Part shown: positions 50,878-61,044 of the stretch, one piece after another
How the letters are laid out: each line of letters begins with the position of its first letter
How positions within the stretch are numbered: position 1 is the stretch's first letter
NCBI RefSeq assembly: GCF_900104845.1
Contig: NZ_FNSR01000002.1
Span: forward strand, 1-64,000
DNA length: 64,000 nucleotides
Source of the DNA: Paraburkholderia caballeronis
GTDB taxonomy: Bacteria > Pseudomonadota > Gammaproteobacteria > Burkholderiales > Burkholderiaceae
Reading direction: 5' to 3'
The notes under the pieces: generated by a model
What the model saw: only the letters and a program-made list of their open reading frames with translations
Database searches by the model: none
What the model was told of the DNA's origin: nothing
Made by a program: the position numbers and the translations under genes

Positions 50878-51303
50878 TCAGGTTTCGAGTTTCGCGTCGA
50901 GCGTGATCGTCGCGTTCAGCACCTTCGATACCGGGCAACCGGCCTTCGCGCTCGCGGTCGCCGTGTCGAACGCGGCCTTGTCGCCGCCCGGAATCTTCAC
51001 CGCGACGTCGAGATGAACCGCGGTGATCGCAAAGCCGCCGTCGGCCTTGTCGAGCGTGACCGTCGCGGTCGTGGCGATCCGCTCCGGCTTGATGCCCGCC
51101 TTGCCCAGTTCCGCCGACAGCGCCATCGAGAAGCAGCCCGCATGCGCGGCCGCGATCAGTTCCTCGGGGTTGGTGCCGATGCCGTTTTCGAAGCGGGTCG
51201 AAAACGAATACTGCGTGTCCTTCAGCACGCCGCTATCGGTCGAAATCGAACCCTTGCCGTCCTGCAAACCGCCTTGCCAGACTGCCGATGCCTTTCGCTT
51301 CAT
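50878..51303 (-). CDS. osmC: Peroxiredoxin OsmC
   Basis: 141 residues. Close to E. coli OsmC across its length, with both redox Cys in HAGCFSMALS and KAGCPVSKVL. It reduces organic hydroperoxides in the cytoplasm. The start at 51303 follows GGAGA. It is a single gene in this window. Confidence 0.93.
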   Translation of the reverse strand: MKRKASAVWQGGLQDGKGSISTDSGVLKDTQYSFSTRFENGIGTNPEELIAAAHAGCFSMALSAELGKAGIKPERIATTATVTLDKADGGFAITAVHLDVAVKIPGGDKAAFDTATASAKAGCPVSKVLNATITLDAKLET

Positions 51304-51606
51304 CGCACTCTCCGATTGATGCGCCGCCCATCGGCCCCTGAACTCGCGCGATGCCGCCCGCAAAGGTCACGCCCGCGTGGCGCGGCGTCGGCACCGGTCG
51401 AGGCCGCCCTGCGACGCGCGTGCGGGCGTTGACCGGCTTTCATCATAGACGACCTCGCCGTGCGCTGCGGGCGGACGCTCGATGCCGCAGCGCGCGATAT
51501 CGAACCGCGAGCCGCCCGCCGGGCGCGAATGCGAAAACCCCCGCCTGGGCGGGGGTTCGATGTTTCGTTTGGGGTCCTGCCGCGCGGCGGGACCGTCAGC
51601 GGTTGT
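51304..51606. other. Intergenic region, osmC upstream / CMD downstream
   Basis: 303 bp that holds the CMD terminator (51531-51557) and presumably the osmC promoter, which I could not pinpoint. Confidence 0.4.
51531..51557 (-). terminator. Rho-independent terminator of the aminotransferase operon
   Basis: 9-bp stem AACCCCCGC / GCGGGGGTT with a 4-base loop at 51536-51557, continuing into TTTTCG in the minus direction. It is 49 bp past the CMD-protein stop. Confidence 0.8.
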
Positions 51607-52161
51607 TCATTCGGGAAACGGCAGCGACGTTTGATCGTCCGCGCGCATCCCGAACACGTTCAGCGTCATCGCGACGAGCGCGTAATAACCGAGCAGGCCG
51701 ACCAGGTTCACCGTCGTTTCCAGACCGAAACGATCGACCGCCCGCGCATACGTCGCGTCGGATACGCGTTTCGTATCGTAAAGCCCGGTCGCGAACGCGT
51801 AGATCAGCGCATCGTCCGCATCATCGAACGACGGTTCGCGGCCGGTGCGGATCGCCTCGGCCAGCGCCTCCGGCACACCCGCCTCGCGCGCGATCGGATA
51901 GTGGATGCTCCACTCGGCCTGCGCGTGCCAGCGCGCGGCCGTCACGAGAATCGCCAGTTCGGACAGCCGCAGCGGCAGGCCGGTCCGATAGCGGCAGAAC
52001 GCGCCGAGCCGTTGCGCGTGCTGCGCGAGGTCCGGGCTGTGAATCCAGCCGAGGAACGGACCATTCAGATTGCCGCGCGGGCCGGACAGGATCTCGTCGA
52101 GCACAGCCTTCTGCTCGGGCGTTGCGTGCGCGGCGTCGAAAGGGGGAAGTCGGTTGGTCAT
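51607..52161 (-). CDS. Carboxymuconolactone decarboxylase (AhpD-like) family protein
   Basis: 184 residues. The CMD/AhpD helical fold is recognisable in LSELAILVTAARWHAQAEWS and YDTKRVSDATYARAVDRFG. The Cys pair of AhpD is absent, so a peroxidase role is unlikely; related proteins are lactone decarboxylases. It follows the aminotransferase gene after 51 bp and shares its terminator. Confidence 0.85.
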   Translation of the reverse strand: MTNRLPPFDAAHATPEQKAVLDEILSGPRGNLNGPFLGWIHSPDLAQHAQRLGAFCRYRTGLPLRLSELAILVTAARWHAQAEWSIHYPIAREAGVPEALAEAIRTGREPSFDDADDALIYAFATGLYDTKRVSDATYARAVDRFGLETTVNLVGLLGYYALVAMTLNVFGMRADDQTSLPFPE

Positions 52162-52212
52162 CGTCGTGGTCGGGTTGGGGTCGTCGGTCGGAGTCGGTCG
52201 GAGTCGGATCGT

Positions 52213-53562
52213 TCAAGCCGTCGCGCGCGACGCGCCGGTCGCGGCCAACGCGCCGTCGATCGCGTCGGCGAGCCGCTCGACGATGGTGTCGATGTCGCGC
52301 GCGGTGCAGATGAACGGCGGCGCGAGCAGCACATGATCGCCGTTTTTGCCATCGACCGTGCCGCCCATCGGATACACCATCAGCCCGCGCGCGAACGCCT
52401 CGCGCCTGATCGCCGCGTGCAGCTTCAGCGCCGGGTCGAACGGCGTTCTGGTAGCGCGGTCGCGAACCAGTTCGACGCCGACGAACAGCCCGCGGCCGCG
52501 CACGTCGCCGACATGCGGATGCTCGCCGTACCGCTCGCGCAGACGCGCACGCAGTTGCTCGCCGCGCGCGAGCACGTTGTCGAGCAGCTTTTCCTCCGCG
52601 ATCACGCGCTGCACTTCGAGCGCGGCCGCGCAAGCGGTCGCGTGGCCGATGTACGTATGGCCGTGCTGAAAGTGCCCGCTGCCGCCGGTGATCGCGTCGT
52701 AGATCCGCCGGCTGACCAGCGTCGCGCCAATCGGCTGATAACCCGCGCCGAGGCCCTTCGCGATCGTCAGCAGGTCGGGCGCCACGCCGTCCTCGTCGCA
52801 CGCGTACAGAAAACCCGTGCGGCCCATGCCGGACATGATCTCGTCGAGGATCAGCAGCACGCCGTAGCGGTCGCACACCGCGCGGATCTTGCGGAAATAG
52901 TCGCGCACCGGCGGCACCGCGCCGGCCGTCGCGCCAACCACCGTCTCCGCGACGAACGCCGCCACCGTGTCCGCGCCGAGTTCGAGGATCTTCTGTTCGA
53001 GTTCGTCCGCGAGACGCTGTGCGTATTGCTCGTCGGTTTCGCCGTCGAGCCGCCCGCGATACGCGTAACACGGGCTCACGTGATGCGATTCGATCAGGAT
53101 CGGCAGAAACGGCTCGCGACGCCATGCGTTGCCGCCGATCGCGAGCGCGCCGAGCGTGTTGCCGTGATAACTCTGGCGGCGCGCGATGAAATGGCGGCGC
53201 CGAAGCTCGCCCTTCTCGACGAAGTACTGGCGCGCGAGCTTCAGCGCGGCCTCGATCGCCTCCGAGCCGCCGGACACGAAATACACGTGATCGAGGCCGT
53301 CCGGCGCGGCGGCGGTCAGATGGTCGGCGAGCTGCTCGGCGGCGTCGGTCGTGAAGAACGACGTGTGCGCATACGGCAGTTGCCGCGCCTGGCGCGCGAT
53401 CGCCTCGATCACGCGCGCGTTGCTGTGCCCGAGACACGACACGGCCGCGCCGCCGCTCGCATCGATGTAACGCTTGCCAGCGGAATCGATAATCTCGATG
53501 CCGTCGCCCGCGACCGCGACGGGCAGCGCCTGCTTCGGCATCCGGTGAAATACGGTGGACAT
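52213..53562 (-). CDS. Class III (aspartate-type) PLP aminotransferase
   Basis: 449 residues. Fold-type I signatures: VSGGSEAIEAALKLARQYF, LLILDEIMSGMGRTG, and the PLP lysine in LLTIAKGLGAGYQPIGA, with HTYIGHATACAAALEV following. Class III members act on omega-amino groups such as those of GABA, ornithine or beta-alanine. A promoter and an RpiR-type palindrome lie upstream, and it heads an operon with the CMD protein. Confidence 0.92.
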   Translation of the reverse strand: MSTVFHRMPKQALPVAVAGDGIEIIDSAGKRYIDASGGAAVSCLGHSNARVIEAIARQARQLPYAHTSFFTTDAAEQLADHLTAAAPDGLDHVYFVSGGSEAIEAALKLARQYFVEKGELRRRHFIARRQSYHGNTLGALAIGGNAWRREPFLPILIESHHVSPCYAYRGRLDGETDEQYAQRLADELEQKILELGADTVAAFVAETVVGATAGAVPPVRDYFRKIRAVCDRYGVLLILDEIMSGMGRTGFLYACDEDGVAPDLLTIAKGLGAGYQPIGATLVSRRIYDAITGGSGHFQHGHTYIGHATACAAALEVQRVIAEEKLLDNVLARGEQLRARLRERYGEHPHVGDVRGRGLFVGVELVRDRATRTPFDPALKLHAAIRREAFARGLMVYPMGGTVDGKNGDHVLLAPPFICTARDIDTIVERLADAIDGALAATGASRATA

Positions 53563-53616
53563 GGTTTCCTCTATGACGCCGACGCGTTATCGGCAAGGTC
53601 GGTCGATTCGACCGCG

Positions 53617-53653
53617 TTCCCGGTTTATACGCCTCAACAACATATGTTGTCAA
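53617..53653 (-). promoter_or_regulatory. Promoter with overlapping operator, aminotransferase operon
   Basis: On the minus strand -35 TTGACA (53653-53648) and -10 TATAAA (53629-53624) are 18 bases apart. A perfect 14-bp palindrome ACAACATATGTTGT (53637-53650) covers the -35 and half of the spacer; a half site GACAACA is at 53667-53673. This placement suggests repression by the RpiR-family protein encoded upstream. Confidence 0.65.
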
Positions 53654-53771
53654 TTTACATAAAACGGACAACAATCGGAAACAGGCGTGGTGCAACGCGG
53701 CTTGCGGGCCGCTACAGGCCTCATCCGCTTGACGAGAGGAAGGATGTGCGCGAAGCGATTCGACGCTTCGT

Positions 53772-54632
53772 TCAACGCACGTAAGCGCCCTTCGCGTTCA
53801 GCAGCCGTTCGGTCTGCGCGAGCTGATCGACCGCGTCGGCCCCTTCGAGCGCGAGCAGATGCGCGACCAGCGACTCGGTGAGGGCGGTCGCGGCGACGAG
53901 CGACGGAAAAAACGACGGGCTGTCATGCGAGAAGATCAACACCTTGTCGGCGTTCAGCGCGATCGGCGACACTGCGCTATCGGTGATCGCGACGATGCGG
54001 CTGCCCTTTTCGAGCGCCGCTTCGGCGACGCGCACCGCCTCGACCGAGTACGGCGCGAAGCTGACAACAATTGTTGCGCTGTCGCGCTCGATACCGAGCA
54101 GTTCGATTTCGAGCGTGCCGCCCTCGCCGCCGAGCAGCGACACGGACGGACGGAACAGTCGATATTCATACGCGAGGCCGAACGCGATCGCATAACACGA
54201 CCGGAACCCGGCGACGTACACGTGGCGCGCCTTGCGCAGCACGCGCGCGGCCTCGGTCATCGCGCGCGCGTTTTCCGACGTGGTCGCACCGAGGTTCTGC
54301 TGCTGCGCGGCGAGCAGGTCGCGCGCGAGGCTGTCTTTGGCGTTGCCGGCGACCATCGAGCGCGCGCGGCTCGTCATCGGCTCGGGGCGGGTGCGCACGC
54401 GCGCGACGAACAGGTCGCGCAGTTCGTTCCAGCCGGGAAAACCCAGTTGCTGCGCGAGACGGACCAGCGACGCGGGCTGCACCTGCGCGCGCTCGGCGAC
54501 CTTGCGCATCGACGACACCGCGACCTCGTCCGGATGGTCGAGCAGGAACGCGGCGCCGGTCTGAAACTGCGGGCTCAGGTCGGAGAAACGCGCGCGGATC
54601 AGCGCGGCAAGCTGGTCGAAGGTGTCGGGCAT
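53772..54632 (-). CDS. MurR/RpiR-family transcriptional regulator
   Basis: 286 residues. N-terminal helix-turn-helix (VSSMRKVAERAQVQPASLVR), then a SIS domain from about 125 (HVYVAGFRSCYAIAFGLAYE, DSATIVVSFAPYS) that senses a sugar phosphate or similar ligand. It is upstream of, and on the same strand as, the aminotransferase operon, separated by 209 bp. Its own start region carries a near-palindrome of the same type, so autoregulation is likely. Confidence 0.9.
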   Translation of the reverse strand: MPDTFDQLAALIRARFSDLSPQFQTGAAFLLDHPDEVAVSSMRKVAERAQVQPASLVRLAQQLGFPGWNELRDLFVARVRTRPEPMTSRARSMVAGNAKDSLARDLLAAQQQNLGATTSENARAMTEAARVLRKARHVYVAGFRSCYAIAFGLAYEYRLFRPSVSLLGGEGGTLEIELLGIERDSATIVVSFAPYSVEAVRVAEAALEKGSRIVAITDSAVSPIALNADKVLIFSHDSPSFFPSLVAATALTESLVAHLLALEGADAVDQLAQTERLLNAKGAYVR

Positions 54633-54649
54633 GCGGATGGTTTTAGGCA

Positions 54650-54669
54650 GTGACAACAAATGTTATCAC
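54650..54669 (-). promoter_or_regulatory. Operator-like palindrome before the RpiR-family gene
   Basis: GTGACAACAAATGTTATCAC has 9-base arms with one mismatch and lies 18 bp upstream of the ATG. It shares the GACAACA-NN-TGTT core with the palindrome in front of the aminotransferase gene, so the regulator probably binds both. Confidence 0.6.
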
Positions 54670-54777
54670 CGCCATATTGCAGGACGGCGGCGGCGGGTCC
54701 GGCTTGACTCGCCCGCTCGCCAGCGAATCTCGAACGGGATCCAACGCCTGCTCGCCCGGCAAACAAACGCGTCCGCG

Positions 54778-56499
54778 TTAAAACGTTTGCCAATCCGCCG
54801 ATTCACTAACCGCAGCCTGAACGCGCACCGGCTTCGGCACTCGCGGCGCCGGCGCAACCACCGGCCGAGGCTTTCTCGCGGGCGCAGCCACTCCCTTAAA
54901 AGCCCCCGGTTCACTACCGCCCACTCCCCGCCGCCCATCCCGCTCGTCGACGCTGAACACCGCCACCGCCTCCCGCAGCGCCTGCGCCTGCTGACTCATC
55001 GACTGCGCGGCGGCCGCCGCCTGCTCGACCAGCGCCGCGTTCTGCTGGGTCACCTGGTCCATCTGCGACACCGCCTGATTGACCTGGTTGATGCCGATGC
55101 TCTGCTGCCCGGACGCGGCCGCGATCTCCTGCACGAGATCGGTGACCTTCCTGACCGACAACACGATCTCGCCGATCGTGCCGCCCGCCTCGGCCACCAG
55201 CCGCGTGCCGACGTCAACGCGATCGACGGACTCGCCAATCAGGTCCTTGATCTCTTTCGCCGCCGTCGCGGACCGTTGCGCAAGGCTGCGCACCTCGCTC
55301 GCGACGACCGCGAAACCGCGCCCCTGCTCACCGGCCCGCGCGGCCTCGACGGCCGCGTTCAACGCGAGGATGTTGGTCTGGAACGCGATGCTCTCGATCA
55401 CCACGATGATCTCGGCCACCTTCGACGAACTCTCCGAGATGCCGTTCATCGTATCGACCACGTGGCTCACGACTTCGCCGCCGCGCGCGGCGATGCCGGA
55501 CGCGTCGGTCGCCATCAGCGCGGCCTGCTTCGCGTTGTCGGTGTTGCGCTGGACGGTGCCGGTCAGTTCCTCCATGCTCGACGCGGTCTGTTCGAGCGAC
55601 GCGGCCTGCTCCTCGGTCCGCGACGACAGATCGGTGTTGCCCTGCGCGATCTCCGACGCGGCGACGGAGATCGTCTCGCTCGACGTCTTGATGCCTCGCA
55701 CGATGTCGCCGAGATGCGACTTCATGGCGGACAGCGAATACATCAGGCTCGACGTGTCGCCCGGCTTGACCGGCACCGGCGCGCGCAGATTGCCGGCGGC
55801 GATCGCGCCCGCGACGGCGACCGCGTCGCGCGGCTCGCCGCCGAGTTGCGTCGTCAGCGCCCGGGCGATGACCGCCGCGATCGCCGCGCCGGCGATCACC
55901 GCGGCGACGATGAACAGCACGATCAGCAGCATCGCGCGCGAATACGCGTCGGCCGCGGCCTTGCCCTCGCGCGCGGCGCCCGCCTCGTTGATCGCGACGA
56001 TCGTCTGGATCCGCGTGTTGATCTCGCCGTACATCGCATACGCGGGACCGGTCAGCAGGTTGTGCGCGTCGTTCTTTTCCCCGGCCTTCGCGAGATCGAG
56101 CACCTGCTGCGTATAGGCCATGTATTGCGGCAGTTTCTGCTGGATCTCGTCCCACGCGGCCTGGGCTTGCGGCTCCTTCGCATGGGCGGCGTACGCATCC
56201 AGCGCCTGTTTCCACGCGGCGAGGATGCCGTCCATCGTGGTCTTCGCGTCGTCGAATTCGGCCGGACTCTGGCTGCCCGCCGTCCGGTACTGGCCGAGCC
56301 GCACGTTGCCCAGCGCGACGGCCACGCCCTCGGCGGTGCGCACCGCCGGCAGCCAGTCGTCGCGCAACCGCGCGACGTGCTCGTTTTCACTGCTGACTTC
56401 AAAGGCGGCGAACGCTCCCAGACCGACCAGCAGAACGAGCACCGCGGAAAATCCAGCGAGCAGCTGGGTCGATATTTTCATGCTTTTTATAAACTGCAC
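54778..56499 (-). CDS. Methyl-accepting chemotaxis protein
   Basis: 573 residues. An N-terminal transmembrane helix (about 10-32), a periplasmic four-helix-bundle (4HB) domain, a second membrane helix near 190-212, HAMP, then a long signalling coiled coil with hairpin tip [18 protein letters not shown] and the WQTF end used by CheR/CheB. The GTG at 56499 has GGGGG at good distance; the ATG at 56481 is the alternative. No chemotaxis genes are adjacent. Confidence 0.93.
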   Translation of the reverse strand: MQFIKSMKISTQLLAGFSAVLVLLVGLGAFAAFEVSSENEHVARLRDDWLPAVRTAEGVAVALGNVRLGQYRTAGSQSPAEFDDAKTTMDGILAAWKQALDAYAAHAKEPQAQAAWDEIQQKLPQYMAYTQQVLDLAKAGEKNDAHNLLTGPAYAMYGEINTRIQTIVAINEAGAAREGKAAADAYSRAMLLIVLFIVAAVIAGAAIAAVIARALTTQLGGEPRDAVAVAGAIAAGNLRAPVPVKPGDTSSLMYSLSAMKSHLGDIVRGIKTSSETISVAASEIAQGNTDLSSRTEEQAASLEQTASSMEELTGTVQRNTDNAKQAALMATDASGIAARGGEVVSHVVDTMNGISESSSKVAEIIVVIESIAFQTNILALNAAVEAARAGEQGRGFAVVASEVRSLAQRSATAAKEIKDLIGESVDRVDVGTRLVAEAGGTIGEIVLSVRKVTDLVQEIAAASGQQSIGINQVNQAVSQMDQVTQQNAALVEQAAAAAQSMSQQAQALREAVAVFSVDERDGRRGVGGSEPGAFKGVAAPARKPRPVVAPAPRVPKPVRVQAAVSESADWQTF

Positions 56500-56949
56500 G
56501 ACTAACCCCCGGTTTTAGCAACTAAATTGTTAAATCAACTTTATATTCAAGAAAATCGAGTCTTTTTTGCATGACTCTTGTGATACCGCTAACGGCAGCC
56601 AGTCGTTATTCTAGGATATGGCAGATTGACGCAGGCATGCGCGAACCCACTCGCGAGATATCCCGCGAATGGATGCGCCAATTGGCTTGAATGGCCGGCT
56701 TTAAAAGGAAACGCTAAATATTAAAAAATTATATTTATTATCAACAGGTTGCAGGCGATTCAAGAAACGATTTTCCCGACCAGCATCCATTCACGGATGT
56801 CATTTCCTTGTCACCTGCGTTCCCTATCCGGAATGAGCCATTGCGCTCACCCGGATTATCTCGACATCCCGCGCCACGGCCGGAAAAATCAGCTCTGCGA
56901 TTTAATCGAATGCCCGCATTAAACCGGAAAACCATTTCCCGACAATCGC
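56500..56949. other. AT-rich intergenic region upstream of the chemoreceptor
   Basis: 450 bp, noticeably AT-rich (for example TTAAAAAATTATATTTATTA near 56718-56740). No gene, no clear promoter elements. It should carry the chemoreceptor promoter. Confidence 0.4.
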
Positions 56950-59220
56950 TTACAGCAACGCGACGACCCTCACGTCGCTGCGATCCGCCGATGCGACGAC
57001 CTTCCCGTCCACACGCCGGAACGTCAGCGTCACCGCCGCGTTGCCGACCCGCAGATCGCCGATTTCGAGCCAGTCGATGCCTTCCGGCAGCATCGGCTGC
57101 GCGACGCGCACTTCGCGCTGCTCCGCGTCGATCGTCACGCCGAGGCACGCTTCGAGCATCATGAACGGCGACCCGGCCGCCCATGCCTGCGGCAGGCACG
57201 CAACCGGATACGCAGTCGGCCGCTCGCCGCGGCGGCGCTGGAAGCCGCAGAACAGCTCCGGCAGCCGCATGTCGAAGTTGACCGCCGCCTCGAACAGCGC
57301 CTGCAACAACCGCACGGCCGCATCCTTGTGGCCGTAGCGCGCGAGGCCGCGCGCGCACAGCGCGTTGTCGTGCGGCCAGATCGAGCCGTTGTGATACGCC
57401 ATCGGATTGAAGCGCGCCTGGCCGGCTGCGAGCGTGCGCACGCCCCAGCCAGTATGGAACAGCGCGGATTGGAGCGCGGTCGCGACCTCGCGGCCGCGTT
57501 CGTATTCGGGCAGCCCGAACGCGAGCAGATGCCCGGCGTTCGACGCGAGCACGCGGCACAACTCGCCGTGGCCGTCGAGCGCGATCCCGTAGAACCGCGA
57601 TTCGGGCATCCAGTACAGCCGCTCGACGCTGTCGCGCAGCTTCGCCGCGTGCGCCGCGTAACGCGCGGCCGCGTCGCCGAGACCGCGCCGCGTCGCGAGT
57701 TGCGCCATCGTGTCGAACGCGGCGCTCGCATACGCCTGCACCTCGACGAGCGCGATCGGCCCGTCCGGGAACCGGCCGTCCGCATGGAACACCGAATCGT
57801 GGCTGTCCTTCCAGCCCTGGTTCGCAAGACCGCCCTCGGATTCGCGCTGGTAATCGAGCAGCCCGTTCGGGTTGCGGTCGCAGACCGCCGCGACCCAGCC
57901 GGCCGCGCGTTCGAGCGCGGGCCACAGTTCGTCGATCAGCGCGTGGTCGCCGGTGCGCGCCGCATACGCGCCCGCGAGCACGACGAACAGCGGCGTCGTG
58001 TCGACGCCGCCGTAGTACAGCGCGAACGGCACTTCGCCGGTCGCCGCCATCTCGCTCTTGCGCATCTCGTGCATGATCTTGCCGACTTCGGCGTCGCGGA
58101 ACGCGGAAGTCTCGCGCGCCTGATGCTCGGCGAGAAAACGCAGCACGCCGCGCGCGAGCGACGGCGCGATCCACAGCGTCTGCAGCGACGTGATGATCGC
58201 GTCGCGGCCGAACGGCGTCGAGAACCACGGAATCCCCGCATACGGATACGGGCCGGTCGGCAGGTCGCTGGTCAGGAGCCCGAGGTCCGCGAGCGAGCGG
58301 CCGATCCACGAGTTGAAGAGCGGATTGCTCGACCGGATGCGCGCGGTCGAGCGGCGGCGCTCGCGCATCACGATGTGCGCGTCGACGAGCGCCGCCCGCA
58401 CGGCCGCGCGGCCGACGCGCCGCCCGTTCTCCGCGGCGAGGCAATGCTGCGGCTGGACGATGCCCGCGCTCGGCGTGTCGGGCGCGGCGCCGGCCAGCGG
58501 CTCGACGGCGACGATGACGGTCAGGTACACCGGCACGCACGCCTGCGCGGGCAGTTCGACCGAATAGTCGGCGCGGTCCGCGAGCAGCTTCAGCGGCGCG
58601 GGCGAAAACGAGATCCGCACGCGCCGCGCCACGCGGTCGAGCCCGACGTAGTCGAGGCACACGTCGCCGTCGTCGAAACGCGGCGGCTCGATCGTGCCCT
58701 GCCGGACGCGCTTCAGGCCGCGCACCTCGAACATGTCGCGGAAGTCGCTCGCGAACGAGATCGACAGCGGCACGACCGCATCGGTCGTGCCATAGTTGGT
58801 CAGCTCGATCGCCTCGGTCATCATCGTGCCGGACAGCACGCGCGAACGCTGCACGTGGATCGCGCCTTCCGGCGTGCTGGTGCCGCCGAGCGGCGGCAGC
58901 GGGCGGTTGGTCAGATGCGCGGTGAACGCGGTGTTGTCGCTGCTGACGCTGCCCGAGAGCAGCGACGGCACGCGGCCGCCGAACGTGAGACGCAGCGACG
59001 ACAGCACGCGCGTGTCGTTGACGAACAGGCCGTCGTCGAGGCCGGTGATGTCGCCGAGGGAGTCGTTGACGATGAACGTGTCGCCGGACTTGAGCACGTG
59101 CTGTGCCGCGCTCGCGACGTCGGGCGTTTCGGGCGCGATGAACGCGTCGTCCGCCGCGTGGTCCGGATGATCGACGCCGCCTGAATGCGTGACGCCACCG
59201 AGTGCTTCAGGATCCTGCAT
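56950..59220 (-). CDS. Amylo-alpha-1,6-glucosidase-like (glycogen debranching type) protein
   Basis: 756 residues. An N-terminal GDE_N domain (about 45-240: VLKSGDTFIVNDSLGD, VLSSLRLTFGGRV) is followed by a GH-type (alpha/alpha)6 domain with motifs WFSTPFGRDAIITSLQTL, VPFALYYGGVDTTPLFV and YHNGSIWPHDNALCARGL. Such proteins hydrolyse alpha-1,6 branches or trehalose-like sugars and occur in bacteria that make compatible solutes. GGAG upstream fixes the start. It is a lone gene. Confidence 0.85.
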   Translation of the reverse strand: MQDPEALGGVTHSGGVDHPDHAADDAFIAPETPDVASAAQHVLKSGDTFIVNDSLGDITGLDDGLFVNDTRVLSSLRLTFGGRVPSLLSGSVSSDNTAFTAHLTNRPLPPLGGTSTPEGAIHVQRSRVLSGTMMTEAIELTNYGTTDAVVPLSISFASDFRDMFEVRGLKRVRQGTIEPPRFDDGDVCLDYVGLDRVARRVRISFSPAPLKLLADRADYSVELPAQACVPVYLTVIVAVEPLAGAAPDTPSAGIVQPQHCLAAENGRRVGRAAVRAALVDAHIVMRERRRSTARIRSSNPLFNSWIGRSLADLGLLTSDLPTGPYPYAGIPWFSTPFGRDAIITSLQTLWIAPSLARGVLRFLAEHQARETSAFRDAEVGKIMHEMRKSEMAATGEVPFALYYGGVDTTPLFVVLAGAYAARTGDHALIDELWPALERAAGWVAAVCDRNPNGLLDYQRESEGGLANQGWKDSHDSVFHADGRFPDGPIALVEVQAYASAAFDTMAQLATRRGLGDAAARYAAHAAKLRDSVERLYWMPESRFYGIALDGHGELCRVLASNAGHLLAFGLPEYERGREVATALQSALFHTGWGVRTLAAGQARFNPMAYHNGSIWPHDNALCARGLARYGHKDAAVRLLQALFEAAVNFDMRLPELFCGFQRRRGERPTAYPVACLPQAWAAGSPFMMLEACLGVTIDAEQREVRVAQPMLPEGIDWLEIGDLRVGNAAVTLTFRRVDGKVVASADRSDVRVVALL

Positions 59221-59326
59221 TGCGTTGCTCCTGTGCGGTTCGCTTCCGGACGATTGTAGAGGCTTCGCGCGTTGTCTACGAGGTCGCCCCGCGAGCAATG
59301 CGGGTTCTAGCCGCCGAAAACGCAGC

Positions 59327-59357
59327 GGGCGCCGGCACTGCGAGAGTGCCGGCGCCC
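59327..59357 (-). terminator. Terminator of gltA
   Basis: 13-bp stem GGGCGCCGGCACT / AGTGCCGGCGCCC with a 5-base loop, 33 bp past the gltA stop. The T-run (GTTTTCG) in the minus direction comes 6 bases later, so it is strong but not textbook. Confidence 0.7.
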
Positions 59358-59390
59358 GTTCGTTTCAGCGGCGCGTGAGGAACGCGCGGA

Positions 59391-60692
59391 TCAGCGTTGC
59401 GAAATCGGCTTCGCTTCGCGCGGCGTATGGCCGATGAACAGCTGGCGCGGGCGGCCGATCTTCTGTTCGGGGTCGGCGATCATCTCGTTCCATTGCGCGA
59501 TCCAGCCCACGGTGCGCGCCATCGCGAAGATGCAGGTGAACATCGACGTCGGGATGCCGAGCGCGCGCTGCACGATGCCCGAGTAAAAATCGACGTTCGG
59601 ATACAGCTTGCGCGACACGAAATAGTCGTCTTCGAGCGCGATCTTTTCGAGCGCCATCGCGAGCTTGAACAGCGGATCGTCGTGCAGGCCCAGTTCTTCG
59701 AGCACTTCGTGGCACGTTTCGCGCATCAGCTTCGCGCGCGGATCGTAGTTCTTGTACACGCGATGGCCGAAGCCCATCAGCTTCACGCCCGAGTTCTTGT
59801 CCTTCACCTTCGCGATGAATTCGGGAATGTGATCGACCGAGCCGATCTCTTCGAGCATGTTCAGCGCGGCTTCGTTCGCGCCGCCGTGCGCCGGACCCCA
59901 CAGACACGCGATGCCGGCCGCGATGCACGCGAACGGGTTCGCGCCCGACGAACCGGCGAGACGCACGGTCGACGTCGACGCGTTCTGCTCGTGGTCCGCA
60001 TGCAGGATCAGGATGCGGTCGAGCGCGCGCACCAGCACGTCGTTCACCTGGTAGTCCCCGGACGGCGTCGAGAACATCATCTGCATGAAGTTCGCGCTGT
60101 ACGACAGGTCGTTGCGCGGATACACGAACGGCTGGCCGACGCTGTACTTGTACGCCATCGCGACGAGCGTCGGCAGCTTCGCGATCATCCGGATCGCGGA
60201 CACTTCGCGATGCGTCGGGTTCGAGATGTCGAGCGAGTCGTGATAAAACGCGGACAACGCGCCGACCGCCGCGACCAGAATCGCCATCGGATGCGCGTCG
60301 CGCCGGAAGCCGCGGAAGAAGAACTGCATCTGCTCGTGGACCATCGTGTGATTCTTGACGGTCTTTTCGAACTCGTCCTTCTGCGCCTGCGTCGGCAGTT
60401 CGCCTTTCAGCAGCAGATGGCAGGTTTCGAGGAAGTCGGCGTTCTGCGCGAGGTTGTCGATCGGGTAACCGCGATACAGCAGTTCGCCCTTGTCGCCGTC
60501 GATATACGTGATCGCCGAGTTGCACGACGCCGTCGACATGAAACCCGGGTCATACGTGAACATGCCGGTCTGGCCGTACAGCTTGCGGATGTCGATCACG
60601 TCCGGTCCCAGCGTGCCTTTGTAGACCGGCAGCTCGACGCTCTGCGCGCTGTTGGAGAAAGTCAGGGTGGCGTGGGTTGTCGAATCGTTCAT
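59391..60692 (-). CDS. gltA: Type II citrate synthase
   Basis: 433 residues. It condenses acetyl-CoA and oxaloacetate, the entry step of the TCA cycle. Catalytic residues in [17 protein letters not shown] and [15 protein letters not shown], with the final Asp in VDFYSGIV. Length matches the hexameric NADH-sensitive type II enzyme. AAGGAC upstream of the ATG. It stands apart from the sdh genes in this window. Confidence 0.97.
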   Translation of the reverse strand: MNDSTTHATLTFSNSAQSVELPVYKGTLGPDVIDIRKLYGQTGMFTYDPGFMSTASCNSAITYIDGDKGELLYRGYPIDNLAQNADFLETCHLLLKGELPTQAQKDEFEKTVKNHTMVHEQMQFFFRGFRRDAHPMAILVAAVGALSAFYHDSLDISNPTHREVSAIRMIAKLPTLVAMAYKYSVGQPFVYPRNDLSYSANFMQMMFSTPSGDYQVNDVLVRALDRILILHADHEQNASTSTVRLAGSSGANPFACIAAGIACLWGPAHGGANEAALNMLEEIGSVDHIPEFIAKVKDKNSGVKLMGFGHRVYKNYDPRAKLMRETCHEVLEELGLHDDPLFKLAMALEKIALEDDYFVSRKLYPNVDFYSGIVQRALGIPTSMFTCIFAMARTVGWIAQWNEMIADPEQKIGRPRQLFIGHTPREAKPISQR

Positions 60693-60879
60693 CTACGTGT
60701 CCTTGTTTGCTGTCACATCGCACATGCCGCAGTGGCGCCGGCATCGGCCGGGCGCGCTGAAGCGCTGGCAGCATTCTACGGTGCGACGCTCTGTCCATTG
60801 ACGCCGCCCCGGGCAACAATGCCTCCTAAGTCATGCAACATTCCGCATGGACATGCGGTGCAGCGGCCGCTTTCTGCAA

Positions 60880-61008
60880 CAATGTTTTGCTTGCGCAATG
60901 CAGCAAACAGGACGATGCTCTGCGATACTTCACCGCATGCAGCACTTCCCCCCGACTGCATAACGCAGTGGTTGGCCCGCCGTCCTTCGGCGGGCCTTTT
61001 TTCTCCAC
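60880..61008 (+). ncRNA. Candidate small RNA ending in an orphan terminator
   Basis: A perfect 9-bp stem GGCCCGCCG / CGGCGGGCC with loop TCCTT and six T (60974-61002) is a strong terminator on the + strand. The only coding gene behind it runs the other way. The 5' end is a guess. Alternatively it attenuates the 134-residue gene at 61045. Confidence 0.3.
60974..61002 (+). terminator. Orphan rho-independent terminator
   Basis: 9-bp stem, 5-base loop, then T6 followed by CTCC. It lies 43 bp before a start codon and 280 bp from the divergent gltA start. Confidence 0.8.
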
Positions 61009-61044
61009 ACGCGCCAATAACAGGGAAAACGTAAGGATCAACAG

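Larger units (their letters stand above)
60693..61044. other. Divergent intergenic region, gltA / 61045 gene
   Basis: 352 bp between two divergent starts. It holds the gltA leader and, on the + strand, a strong terminator with no coding gene in front (see 60880-61008). TAGAAT near 60775-60780 on the minus strand could be the gltA -10. Confidence 0.45.
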
